From positions 1-33,670 of the forward strand of contig CAZWNO010000035.1 in assembly GCA_964635845.1 (NCBI GenBank): DNA of 33,670 nucleotides. The letters run 5' to 3'. The translations under genes were made by a program, and so were the position numbers. Below are positions 24,415 to 31,181 of this stretch, piece by piece; position 1 is the first letter of the stretch; each line of letters starts with the position of its first letter. The notes under the pieces are model-generated. The model had not been told where the DNA came from, searched no databases, and was given only the letters and a program-made list of their open reading frames with translations. This DNA comes from SZUA-365 sp964635845. GTDB taxonomy: Bacteria > Bacteroidota > Ignavibacteria > SZUA-365.

Positions 24415-24442
24415 CGCCGCCCTCCACAGGGCGGCGTATTTG
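24415..24442 (+). terminator. Terminator closing the chemosensory operon
   Basis: CGCCGCCCT (24415-24423) and AGGGCGGCG (24428-24436) form a perfect 9-bp stem with a 4-nt loop, followed by TATTTG. It separates the chemosensory operon from the regulator/pilus region. The promoter of the next gene starts inside its tail. Confidence 0.8.
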
Positions 24443-24468
24443 CAAATTGTCCCACATTACAGTAAAAT
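24440..24468 (+). promoter_or_regulatory. Sigma-70-type promoter of the response regulator gene
   Basis: TTGCAA (24440-24445) and TAAAAT (24463-24468) are separated by exactly 17 bp. Transcription would start near 24475, about 25 nt before the ATG at 24500. No 11-bp-periodic boxes overlap it, so this promoter looks constitutive or differently controlled. Confidence 0.65.
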
Positions 24469-24499
24469 ACGCGCGATTCATAACACTCGACCGGGCGCG

Positions 24500-25177
24500 A
24501 TGAAACTTCTAATCGTTGAAGACGAAATCAAGGTTTCGCAATTCCTGCAGAAGGGATTCGAGGAAGAGCTCTTCTCCGTCGATACCGCTCCCGACGGGGA
24601 ACAGGGATTATTCCTCGCGCTCACGGAGAATTACGACGTCATCATCCTCGATCTGATGCTGCCGAAAATGAACGGCGTCGACATGCTCAAGGAACTGCGA
24701 AAGGAACGCTCGACACCCGTCCTCGTCCTGACTGCCAAGGGACAGCTCGAGAGCAAGGTCGAGGTACTGAATATCGGCGCCGATGACTACCTGACCAAAC
24801 CCTTCGCGCTTGCCGAGTGCATCGCCCGCGTCCGTTCGCTGCTTCGCCGGTCTCAGATGGACAAACCCACCAACGTGCTGGGGGCGGATAATCTCGAGCT
24901 CGACCAGATACAGCACTTGGTCAGAAGGGGCGGTACGGTCATCGATCTCACGGTCAAAGAGTTTAAACTCCTCGAATACCTCCTCCGGAACAAGAATTCG
25001 GTCCTGACACGCTCGGCGATCATCGAGCACATCTGGGAGATCACCTTCGACACGGGCACGAACGTGCTCGATGTATACATGACGCGGCTGCGCAAGAAAG
25101 TCGACGATGATTTCGAGGTCAAGCTCATCCACACCATCAGGGGTGTCGGGTACATCCTCAAGGACGAAGAGGAATGA
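24500..25177 (+). CDS. OmpR/PhoB-family response regulator, candidate activator of the adjacent pilus genes
   Basis: The protein has 225 residues from the ATG at 24500 (MKLLIVEDE), the usual first strand of a receiver; a longer frame from 24404 would start inside the terminator and add unrelated residues. The receiver has Asp8, phospho-acceptor Asp51 (IILDLMLPKMNG) and a Lys in LTKPF. The C-terminal winged helix (about 125-222) has LTVKEFKLLEYLLRN and VYMTRLRKKVDD, as in CusR/CopR/PhoB-type regulators. This family binds direct repeats with an 11-bp period upstream of -10 elements. Four such sites lie upstream of the pilus genes downstream, which makes it the best candidate for their regulator. 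Its stop overlaps the kinase start by 4 nt (ATGA). Confidence 0.95.
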   Translation: MKLLIVEDEIKVSQFLQKGFEEELFSVDTAPDGEQGLFLALTENYDVIILDLMLPKMNGVDMLKELRKERSTPVLVLTAKGQLESKVEVLNIGADDYLTKPFALAECIARVRSLLRRSQMDKPTNVLGADNLELDQIQHLVRRGGTVIDLTVKEFKLLEYLLRNKNSVLTRSAIIEHIWEITFDTGTNVLDVYMTRLRKKVDDDFEVKLIHTIRGVGYILKDEEE

Positions 25178-26226
25178 ACCTGGGGTCGAGGAGGAAAGCA
25201 ATCCTGCTTTATTCGTCGACGATCTTCGGCGCCTTCGTGCTGATATTCCTGCTTGTCGTCACGGTCTTCACTCAGCAATTCCATTCCATCAGTCTCTTCG
25301 AAACGAGCGCGCTCGACCGTATCCGGTCGACGTTCACGGGCATCGGCATTCTCTTCGTGCCCGCGGGACTGTTCTTCGCCATCGCCATCGGCTGGATCAT
25401 TTCCCAGGAACTGTATCCGAAGAAACCGGCGGAGAGTTTTCGGCTCGACGGCCCGGCCGAGGAGCCTCAGACGGATGAGGATTTCCAGGGGAAAATGCAC
25501 TCGGTGCACAGCACCATCAAGAACATGCAGACCGCGTACGATCAGATACAGACCTTCTCCGCCAACGCGTCGCATGAACTCCGCACACCGCTCACCATCA
25601 TGCGCGGGGAAATCGAACTCGCCCTGCGCAATCCGAAGAAACCAGACGAATATCAGCAGCTGCTCGGCAGCCTGCACGAGGAGATCATGCGCCTCTCCCG
25701 CATACTCGATGATCTGCTGCTGATCGCGAAGACGGAAATCGGCGAGCGGCCCATCGAATTACAGGTGGTGGATCTCAAGGAGCTTGTCGAGGAGATGGCG
25801 GACGAGGCCGAAATGTATGCCGAGCAATCCGCGATACGATTCGAGCTGGGGGAGACGGTCGATGCGTTCATCGAGGCGGAACCGCTCCGCATCCGGAGGG
25901 TGCTGCTCAACCTGATCGACAACGCGGTCAAGTATAACCGCAAGAATGGAACCGTGCGGCTCTCCATGGCGCTGGAGGGGGAGGTCGTCGCGGTGCGCAT
26001 CAGCGATACAGGCATCGGCATTCCGGCGGAGGTCATCCCGCGCCTCTTCGAACGATTCTACCGCGTCAACGATTCCGGGAAACAGGGGACGCGGGGTACG
26101 GGCCTGGGGCTCTACCTCGTGCATTGGATCGTCAAGAACCATGGCGGAACGATAGAAGTCGAAAGCCAGCCCGGCAAGGGAAGCACCTTCGTGGTGCGGC
26201 TGCCGCTCCGCAATCGTGGTATTTAG
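25174..26226 (+). CDS. Membrane sensor histidine kinase, partner of the OmpR-type regulator
   Basis: The protein has 350 residues. Two transmembrane helices (about 9-34 and 50-74) enclose only about 15 residues outside the membrane, so there is no room for a periplasmic sensor domain. A short linker follows, then HisKA with His134 (ANASHELRTPLTIMRGE), then a HATPase (LLNLIDNAVKYN, DTGIGIP, RGTGLGLYLVHWI). No clear HAMP is visible. The 4-nt overlap with the regulator gene marks the two as cognate partners. Kinases with such a short outer loop usually sense within the membrane or through a partner membrane protein; a pilin or platform protein of the adjacent system would be a reasonable guess but is not shown. 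Confidence 0.94.
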   Translation: MNLGSRRKAILLYSSTIFGAFVLIFLLVVTVFTQQFHSISLFETSALDRIRSTFTGIGILFVPAGLFFAIAIGWIISQELYPKKPAESFRLDGPAEEPQTDEDFQGKMHSVHSTIKNMQTAYDQIQTFSANASHELRTPLTIMRGEIELALRNPKKPDEYQQLLGSLHEEIMRLSRILDDLLLIAKTEIGERPIELQVVDLKELVEEMADEAEMYAEQSAIRFELGETVDAFIEAEPLRIRRVLLNLIDNAVKYNRKNGTVRLSMALEGEVVAVRISDTGIGIPAEVIPRLFERFYRVNDSGKQGTRGTGLGLYLVHWIVKNHGGTIEVESQPGKGSTFVVRLPLRNRGI

Positions 26227-26275
26227 ATTACAGCATCTGTATATCCGTATATAACGGCATCTCGCCGCCTCCCGT

Positions 26276-26400
26276 CCGTCCCTTCCGCTGGGCGAACCGA
26301 CGATGAATCCGGACGTTCGTTCGGATCGATAGCCGCATGCGGTCGCGAAGCATCATCGTCCCGATCACGGTGGTTCGCCCCTGCAACCGTCCCTTCCGCT
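26276..26400. repeat. Inverted-repeat structure bracketed by a 14-bp direct repeat
   Basis: An exact 14-bp direct repeat, CCGTCCCTTCCGCT, occurs at 26276-26289 and 26387-26400. Between the copies lies a strongly paired segment. GGGCGAACC (26290-26298) pairs with GGTTCGCCC (26372-26380), and the directly adjoining GACGATGA (26299-26306) pairs with TCATCGTC (26353-26360). Inside, 26307-26314 pairs with 26319-26326 around a GTTC tetraloop, and CCGCATGCGG (26333-26342) is palindromic. It could be a structured RNA at the end of the kinase transcript, or a very small mobile or repeat element flanked by a duplication. I do not recognise a known family. The rest of the 450-nt region 26227-26676 holds the two promoter boxes and no convincing gene. 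Confidence 0.6.
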
Positions 26401-26405
26401 CCAAT

Positions 26406-26460
26406 ACTTACACACATGTAATCCTGCATTCAGCGGTTTGTAAGAATCGCACCATAGATT
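26406..26460 (+). promoter_or_regulatory. Pilus box A: 11-bp-periodic activator site with -10 element
   Basis: Half-sites TGTAAT (26417), ATTCAG (26428) and TGTAAG (26439) are spaced exactly 11 bp apart, with a weaker ACTTAC one period upstream (26406). The last half-site ends 10 nt before TAGATT (26455-26460), a -10-like hexamer. There is no -35 hexamer at the usual distance, as expected where an OmpR/PhoB-class activator replaces it. It is the upstream one of two tandem sites before the first pilin gene. Confidence 0.7.
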
Positions 26461-26526
26461 GGCACTGTGACATTCATTACTTCAGTTCCAGCCCGCGCAT
26501 GCAGATGACCTCCGAGACGATACAAG

Positions 26527-26593
26527 ATTCAGCAGATTTGTTACACCGATGTAATACAGAATTCAGTCGTTTGTAAGGATGCTGCACTAAATT
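26527..26593 (+). promoter_or_regulatory. Pilus box B: 11-bp-periodic activator site with -10 element
   Basis: TGTTAC (26539), TGTAAT (26550), ATTCAG (26561) and TGTAAG (26572) follow at 11-bp steps, and an extra ATTCAG lies 12 bp further upstream (26527). TAAATT (26588-26593) begins 10 nt after the last half-site. Transcription would start near 26600, about 77 nt before the pilin ATG at 26677. This is the richest of the four sites, in front of the probable major pilin. Confidence 0.72.
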
Positions 26594-26676
26594 GGTTTTA
26601 GAATTTTCCAAGGAATAGACCGGATCACAGTTCCTAATCACTCACTCTCTCTTCATTATCTTTCAGGAGATTTGTT

Positions 26677-27090
26677 ATGGGTACGCAACAGCTTCTTCTC
26701 ATCGTGCTTGGTGTCATCATCGTCGGTATCGCCGTCGTGGTCGGTATCAACATCTTCGGTACGAACGCCGAGCAGGCCAACAAGGATGCCATCACGCAGG
26801 ATTGCCTCCGCATCGCCTCGGCAGCCCAGGGCTACTATCGCAAGCCGACCATGCTGGGCGGCGGCAACAACGCGTTCGACGGTATCACGATCGAGGACTG
26901 CGGCATGGCGGACAACGGCACCGGTTCGGGCGAGAACGTCAACGGCACGTACGCGATCACCGGAACCGCGGATGCCTTCTCCGTCACGGGGACCTCGGCC
27001 ACAGATGCGGAAAAAATGGTCACGATCGACGTGGACATGACGCAGACGACCGACGAGCTTCGTGTGCAGGTCGACTACTCTGCGTGGTAA
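26677..27090 (+). CDS. Type IV pilin-like protein 1 (probable major subunit), no canonical prepilin leader
   Basis: The protein has 137 residues. It starts MGTQQLLLIVLGVIIVG, so a hydrophobic helix of about 24 residues begins at residue 5 with no basic leader, no G-F/M cleavage site followed by Glu5, and no Sec-type signal. After FGTNAEQANKD comes an amphipathic helix with Cys43, then YYRKPTMLGGGNNAFDGITI, then Cys75 in EDCGM and a beta-rich C-terminus ending in an aromatic residue. Cys43 and Cys75 may form a disulfide. Together with the ATPase and platform genes downstream, this points to a pilin-like subunit. It has its own strong AGGAG site, two upstream activator boxes and its own terminator, as expected for an abundant product. 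I know this family only as hypothetical proteins in related genomes. Confidence 0.75.
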   Translation: MGTQQLLLIVLGVIIVGIAVVVGINIFGTNAEQANKDAITQDCLRIASAAQGYYRKPTMLGGGNNAFDGITIEDCGMADNGTGSGENVNGTYAITGTADAFSVTGTSATDAEKMVTIDVDMTQTTDELRVQVDYSAW

Positions 27091-27134
27091 CAGCGGAACG
27101 ACTTTCCACTCTTTCTTCATAGCATTCGGTTCAG

Positions 27135-27171
27135 CGCCGCTGCCTCTCGAGGCGGCGGCGTTTGTGTGTGT
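27135..27171 (+). terminator. Terminator after the first pilin-like gene
   Basis: A 12-bp stem with one T-G wobble (27135-27146 with 27149-27160, opening to a small CTCG loop) is followed by a T/G-rich run (27161-27171). It separates the first pilin from the second, which has its own box. Confidence 0.65.
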
Positions 27172-27194
27172 GCCGTCCTGCGTCCCAGTAACGA

Positions 27195-27249
27195 CATTTC
27201 ACTCTTGTAATTCCAATTTCACCCGTTTGTAATGTTGACCGCGTAGATT
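27195..27249 (+). promoter_or_regulatory. Pilus box C: 11-bp-periodic activator site with -10 element
   Basis: TGTAAT (27206), TTTCAC (27217) and TGTAAT (27228) are 11 bp apart, with a weak CATTTC one period upstream (27195). TAGATT (27244-27249) starts 10 nt after the last half-site, exactly as in boxes A and B. The pilin 2 ATG is at 27321. Confidence 0.7.
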
Positions 27250-27320
27250 CGATTCGGAAGCATGCACAGGAAGCGTGAAGCAATCCGAATGCCACGAACA
27301 GGTGCAGCAGGAGAGATGCC

Positions 27321-27737
27321 ATGGGTTCGATACAACTGTTACTGATCATCCTGGGAGTAATCGTCGTCGGGACAGCCGTCGCCATCGCACTGCTGATTTT
27401 CGGCACGAACGCCGAGCAGGCCAGCAAGGATGCCCTCACGCAGGACTGTCTCAAACTTGCATCGAGCGCCCAGGCCTACTTCAAGAAACCGGCAACGCTC
27501 GGGGGCGGCGGCAACTCCTTCGACGGGATCACCATTCGCGACTGCGGCATGGAAGCGGATGCCGAGGGCGCGGGTGACAATCTCAGCGGTACATTCTCCA
27601 TCGCGAAGGCGGGAGGCCTGTCCGTGAGCATCCTTGGCGTATCCACGAGCAACAGCGCTCAATCCGTTTCCGTCACCGTCGATATGTCCCGGACAGATCC
27701 CGCGCAGCGGATGTCCGTCGCATACACCGGCTGGTGA
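27321..27737 (+). CDS. Type IV pilin-like protein 2, paralogue of pilin 1
   Basis: The protein has 138 residues and is clearly a duplicate of the protein at 26677. It starts MGSIQLLLIILGVIVVG, then FGTNAEQASKDALTQDC with Cys43, then FKKPATLGGGGNSFDGITI and Cys75 in RDCGM, and ends in an aromatic residue. The N-terminal helix and the first 75 residues are best conserved, and the C-terminal third differs most, as in pilin variants. Again there is no basic leader and no Glu5. A good AGGAG Shine-Dalgarno precedes the ATG. It is transcribed from its own box C, so its amount could be set independently of pilin 1. It may be an alternative or secondary subunit of the same filament. Confidence 0.75.
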   Translation: MGSIQLLLIILGVIVVGTAVAIALLIFGTNAEQASKDALTQDCLKLASSAQAYFKKPATLGGGGNSFDGITIRDCGMEADAEGAGDNLSGTFSIAKAGGLSVSILGVSTSNSAQSVSVTVDMSRTDPAQRMSVAYTGW

Positions 27738-27757
27738 ATCCCTCCCCGCACGCATTT

Positions 27758-27812
27758 TCTTTCGCCATTGTAATACCCGGTTAAGCTTCTGTTAAGTTAG
27801 CTGCCCTAACTT
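27758..27812 (+). promoter_or_regulatory. Pilus box D: 11-bp-periodic activator site with -10 element
   Basis: TGTAAT (27769), GTTAAG (27780) and GTTAAG (27791) are 11 bp apart, with weak TCTTTC upstream (27758). TAACTT (27807-27812) starts 10 nt after the last half-site. It precedes the gspF ATG (27896) and so the whole gspF-gspE-minor pilin operon. Its half-sites are closest to the GTTAAG form. Confidence 0.7.
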
Positions 27813-27895
27813 ACCGCATGAGGATGCAGGCATCCCTTGTATTGGTCCGGGTGCGCCGGCAGCTTCGGGAATGTGGAAAAGAAAGGAAGTGTCGT

Positions 27896-29344
27896 ATGGC
27901 GGATTTCAGATTTCAGGGCGTCGTTCCCTCCGGAAAATTGATTCAGGGAACAATCTCGGCCGGCAGTCCGGCCGAAGCCAGAAAGAAAATCCAGGAATTG
28001 TCGAAGGGACGCGGCTTCCGTCTCAGCAAGCTCGAGAAGCGCACGACCTTCATCTACAAGGCGCAGAAGGGCGACAAGGTTACGGAAGGGGAGCAGAAAG
28101 CCTATTCGAAAGCGGAAGTCGAGAACGCGCTCACCTCGATGGGCTTCAAGGTCGTCTACGTGCGCAAGCGTATCGGCGTCAGTATGGGGAAACCGCCGGT
28201 AGGCGATCTGATCACCTTCGTGCGCCTGAGTTCGGATCTGCTGCGCGAGAAGCTCCCGTTCAACGAGGTTCTGAACCTGCTCTCGAACGATATCGAGAAC
28301 AAGACGCTGAAGGCGACGCTGAAGGACATCAACTCGGAACTCCGCAAGGGGGCGGAGAGCGAACGGGTGTTCATGAAGTACGAGCATGTGTTCGGAAAGT
28401 TCACCGCGAAGATGCTCGGCCTTGCCTCGAAGAGCGGAGCGATGGCCGAGATGTACGACTCGACGGCGAAATTCCTCGAGCGCAAAATGGAATTCAAGAA
28501 GAGCATGAAGAGCGCGATGCTCATGCCGATGATCACACTCGTCCTGATCATCCTGACGACGATCTTCTATGTGGCGTACATATTTCCCGAAACGGCCCGC
28601 ATGTTCATCAAGTACGGCATCGAGCTGCCTCCGATGACCGAGAAGACCTTGGAACTTTCGGAATGGCTCGTCGCGAACATTCTCTTTTTCATTGTCGGAT
28701 TCATCGGCGCGGGCGTCGGCATCTTCATGCTGTTCACGAACGAGAAGGGAAGGCTGTGGGTGGACAAGGTATCCTTCAGCATTCCCGTCATGGGCAGCCT
28801 CATCCACAAAACCGCGATCGAGGTTTTCTGCCGCGTGTTCTATTCCCTCTACAGCGGATCGGGAGAGAACATCGATGTCATCAAGACCGCGGCGGAGGCC
28901 ACCGGCAACAAGTACTTCGAGAATCAGATCCGCACGATCACGATTCCCATGATGCTCAAGCACGGCAAGGGCCTGCACGAGTCCTTCGAAGCCGCGGGCG
29001 TCTTCACGAAGACGGCACTCTCGCGCTTCCATGCCGGCGCGGAGACCGGCATGGTCAGGGAGACCTCGCTGCAGCTCGCCAACTACTATGAACGGGAGAC
29101 GAGCTACAAGCTGAAATCGGTAGTCGACTGGATGCAGCTGTGGGTCGCCCTGATCATCATGATCGTCATGACCGCCATCACCATCGTGTCGTCCGAAACC
29201 GCCGTGATCAAGCCGAAATCGGCGCCGGGCCTGGGCGATCTCTGGTACCTGCACATGTTCTTCGTCACGGGACCAATTGCTCACCACCTCAAACGGATCT
29301 ACAATGGATGCCGCAGCTTCCTTACTGGAACGGAAAATCGATAA
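27896..29344 (+). CDS. GspF/PilC-type inner-membrane platform protein with duplicated N-terminal domain
   Basis: The protein has 482 residues from the ATG at 27896 (MADFRFQGVV), which has a GGAAG site; an upstream in-frame ATG at 27818 overlaps the promoter region and is unlikely. Family members have one N-terminal motif (F-x-Y-x-A...G-K...G-x-I-x-A...). Here it appears twice in tandem, at about 4-50 and 53-93. Two GspF helical domains follow, with transmembrane helices near 208-230, 259-283 and 412-435. After the last helix about 45 extra residues are present, where GspF proteins usually end within about 20. It should anchor the ATPase and drive pilus extension. The last 41 nt overlap the gspE start. 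Confidence 0.9.
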   Translation: MADFRFQGVVPSGKLIQGTISAGSPAEARKKIQELSKGRGFRLSKLEKRTTFIYKAQKGDKVTEGEQKAYSKAEVENALTSMGFKVVYVRKRIGVSMGKPPVGDLITFVRLSSDLLREKLPFNEVLNLLSNDIENKTLKATLKDINSELRKGAESERVFMKYEHVFGKFTAKMLGLASKSGAMAEMYDSTAKFLERKMEFKKSMKSAMLMPMITLVLIILTTIFYVAYIFPETARMFIKYGIELPPMTEKTLELSEWLVANILFFIVGFIGAGVGIFMLFTNEKGRLWVDKVSFSIPVMGSLIHKTAIEVFCRVFYSLYSGSGENIDVIKTAAEATGNKYFENQIRTITIPMMLKHGKGLHESFEAAGVFTKTALSRFHAGAETGMVRETSLQLANYYERETSYKLKSVVDWMQLWVALIIMIVMTAITIVSSETAVIKPKSAPGLGDLWYLHMFFVTGPIAHHLKRIYNGCRSFLTGTENR

Positions 29345-31103
29345 GGTAGGCGTCGCCCTTCTCCACAAGGGTATCGTCGACAGGGACACGATTTCCCGGG
29401 CGATAGCCACGAAGGAGAAGGAAGCAGGCCGCAAGCACCGCAGTCTCGCCGAAATCCTCGTCGAGGAATACGCACTCGATCACCATACCGTGTTCTCCGA
29501 GGTCGCGCGAATCTACGCGTTCAAGACGCTCAAGATCGACGAGGCGATGACCGAGCGCCGGCTGAGCATCATCAAGCAGATGATCGAGTCGCTGTCGCAC
29601 GAACAGAAGTCCGTACTTTTCAAGTCCCGCACCCTGCCGCTGCAGTTCGACGCGCGCACCCCGGACAAGCTCGTGCTCGTTTCCGCCGTGCCGATTCATC
29701 GCGAGATTCCGCGCATCGCCAGCTATTTCCGCGCTCTCAAATACGAAGTCTACTACGCGGAGCTCAAGGCGCTCCAGCCCCATATCGACAACATGCTCCG
29801 CGGGGACAACGTCTTCCTCGACAGCATCAAGGAGATGGAGGCAGAGCTGCAAGAGGGCGACATCGCCGAATCGGGCATCGACGAGGCGGAGCTCGATCAG
29901 GAAATCAACAAGAGCATGCTGGTCAACCTCTTCGAAGGTTGCCTGGTCGAGGCCGTGCGCACCGGCGTCAGCGACGTCCATATCTTCCCGACGACGAAAA
30001 TGGTCACTGAGTTCCATTTCCGGATCGACGGCAAACTCGCGCTCTGGAACAAGGTCGAAGGAACGCGCCCGGAAGCGGTGCTCGCGGTGGTCAAGGACCG
30101 CAGCATGAATATCGACCGTTTCGAGCGCGACTCGGCGCAGGATGGCTTCATCCAGCGCACCATCGATAATGTGGTCATCCGTTTCCGCGTTTCGGTGCTG
30201 CCGATCGCTGGTTCGGAGTTCGCGCAGAAATTCGAAAGCATCGTCATCCGCGTGCTCGACAGCCGCAAGGTGATCAAGGACATCTCGAAGATCGGTTTCC
30301 AGCCCAAGGCCTACGAGTGGTTCAAGGCGTCGATCTCCAAGCCCCAGGGCATGATAATCCTGACGGGACCGACCGGAAGCGGAAAGAGCACAACCCTCGT
30401 CGCGGCGCTGTACTCGGTGATCACACCGCAGGTCAACGCGCTCACCGTGGAAGACCCGGTCGAGTACGTGATCGACGGCGCGCGGCAGATCAAGATCTCG
30501 CACAAGGTGGACTTCGAGCAGGCGATCCGCGCCATCCTGCGTCACGATCCCGACATCGTCATGGTGGGGGAGATGCGTGACAAACAGACGGCCGATATCG
30601 CGATCAAGCTGGCGAACACCGGACACCTGACATTCTCCACGCTGCATACCAACGACGCGCCCAGCGCCGTGACCCGTCTGTTCAAGATGGGAATCGAGCC
30701 CTTCCTCATCGCCTACGCGATCAACCTGATCGTCGCCCAGCGCCTCGTGCGCAGGCTGTGCAACAAGTGCAAGCGTCCCGCGAAAGACCTCGACGAGGCC
30801 GAACTGCTGAACGTCGGCTTCACGCAGGAGGAGATCGAAACGACGACATTCTACGAGCCTGTTGGCTGCCAGCATTGCATCAAGGGATACAAGGGACGCG
30901 CTGCGATCCATGAATCGCTGTTCTTCTCGAAGGAAATCAAGCAGGCGATTTTCGATTCCGGAGAGGAGATCGACGAGGACAGGGTACGGAACATCGCCAT
31001 ATCGCAGGGAATGCTGACGCTGCGCGCCAGCGCCCGCGAGCGCGTCAAGGAAGGCGTCACCTCCGTCGCCGAGGTGATCGCCGCGACGATGTCCGACGAA
31101 TAA
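29304..31103 (+). CDS. GspE/PilB-type assembly ATPase
   Basis: The protein has 599 residues from the ATG at 29304. The longer frame from TTG at 29277 is less likely. The N-terminal 150 residues resemble the MshEN/T2SSE N-terminal domain. The ATPase core has Walker A GPTGSGKST (355-363, Lys361), an Asp box and Walker B (DIVMVGEMRD, about 417-426), the His box (GHLTFSTLHTNDAPSA), and a zinc site (CNKC near 486 and CQHC near 525) typical of PilB and GspE rather than the retraction ATPase PilT. It powers subunit assembly from the cytoplasm. No PilT is seen in the window. The start lies within the end of gspF, so the two are coupled. Confidence 0.95.
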   Translation: MDAAASLLERKIDKVGVALLHKGIVDRDTISRAIATKEKEAGRKHRSLAEILVEEYALDHHTVFSEVARIYAFKTLKIDEAMTERRLSIIKQMIESLSHEQKSVLFKSRTLPLQFDARTPDKLVLVSAVPIHREIPRIASYFRALKYEVYYAELKALQPHIDNMLRGDNVFLDSIKEMEAELQEGDIAESGIDEAELDQEINKSMLVNLFEGCLVEAVRTGVSDVHIFPTTKMVTEFHFRIDGKLALWNKVEGTRPEAVLAVVKDRSMNIDRFERDSAQDGFIQRTIDNVVIRFRVSVLPIAGSEFAQKFESIVIRVLDSRKVIKDISKIGFQPKAYEWFKASISKPQGMIILTGPTGSGKSTTLVAALYSVITPQVNALTVEDPVEYVIDGARQIKISHKVDFEQAIRAILRHDPDIVMVGEMRDKQTADIAIKLANTGHLTFSTLHTNDAPSAVTRLFKMGIEPFLIAYAINLIVAQRLVRRLCNKCKRPAKDLDEAELLNVGFTQEEIETTTFYEPVGCQHCIKGYKGRAAIHESLFFSKEIKQAIFDSGEEIDEDRVRNIAISQGMLTLRASARERVKEGVTSVAEVIAATMSDE

Positions 31104-31181
31104 ACCAGCACTGCGCCGCTGTCCCGGCAAGGGACGGGACGAAGCAGCAGCGCCGGATGCACCAGAACAATCGAGGCAGGT

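Noticed and set aside
23102..24481. 459-codon minus-strand frame opposite the receiver-kinase
   Set aside because: The plus strand encodes an unambiguous REC-HisKA-HATPase protein. The minus frame would also read through the terminator hairpin at 24415-24436.
24404..24499. Longer N-terminus for the OmpR-type regulator
   Set aside because: It would start inside the terminator stem and cover the promoter at 24440-24468. The family begins at MKLLIVEDE, at 24500.
26337..26576. 79-codon frame between the kinase and the first pilin
   Set aside because: It spans the folded element and both promoter boxes, has no ribosome site and no family resemblance.
27806..31130. Two minus-strand open frames of 542 and 602 codons opposite gspF and gspE
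   Set aside because: They are antisense shadows rich in Arg, His and Asp with no domain pattern. The plus-strand genes have complete family motifs.
31104..31181. Terminator between gspE and the first minor pilin
   Set aside because: A 5-bp hairpin (GTCCC with GGGAC) is present but has no T run, so the operon probably continues through it.
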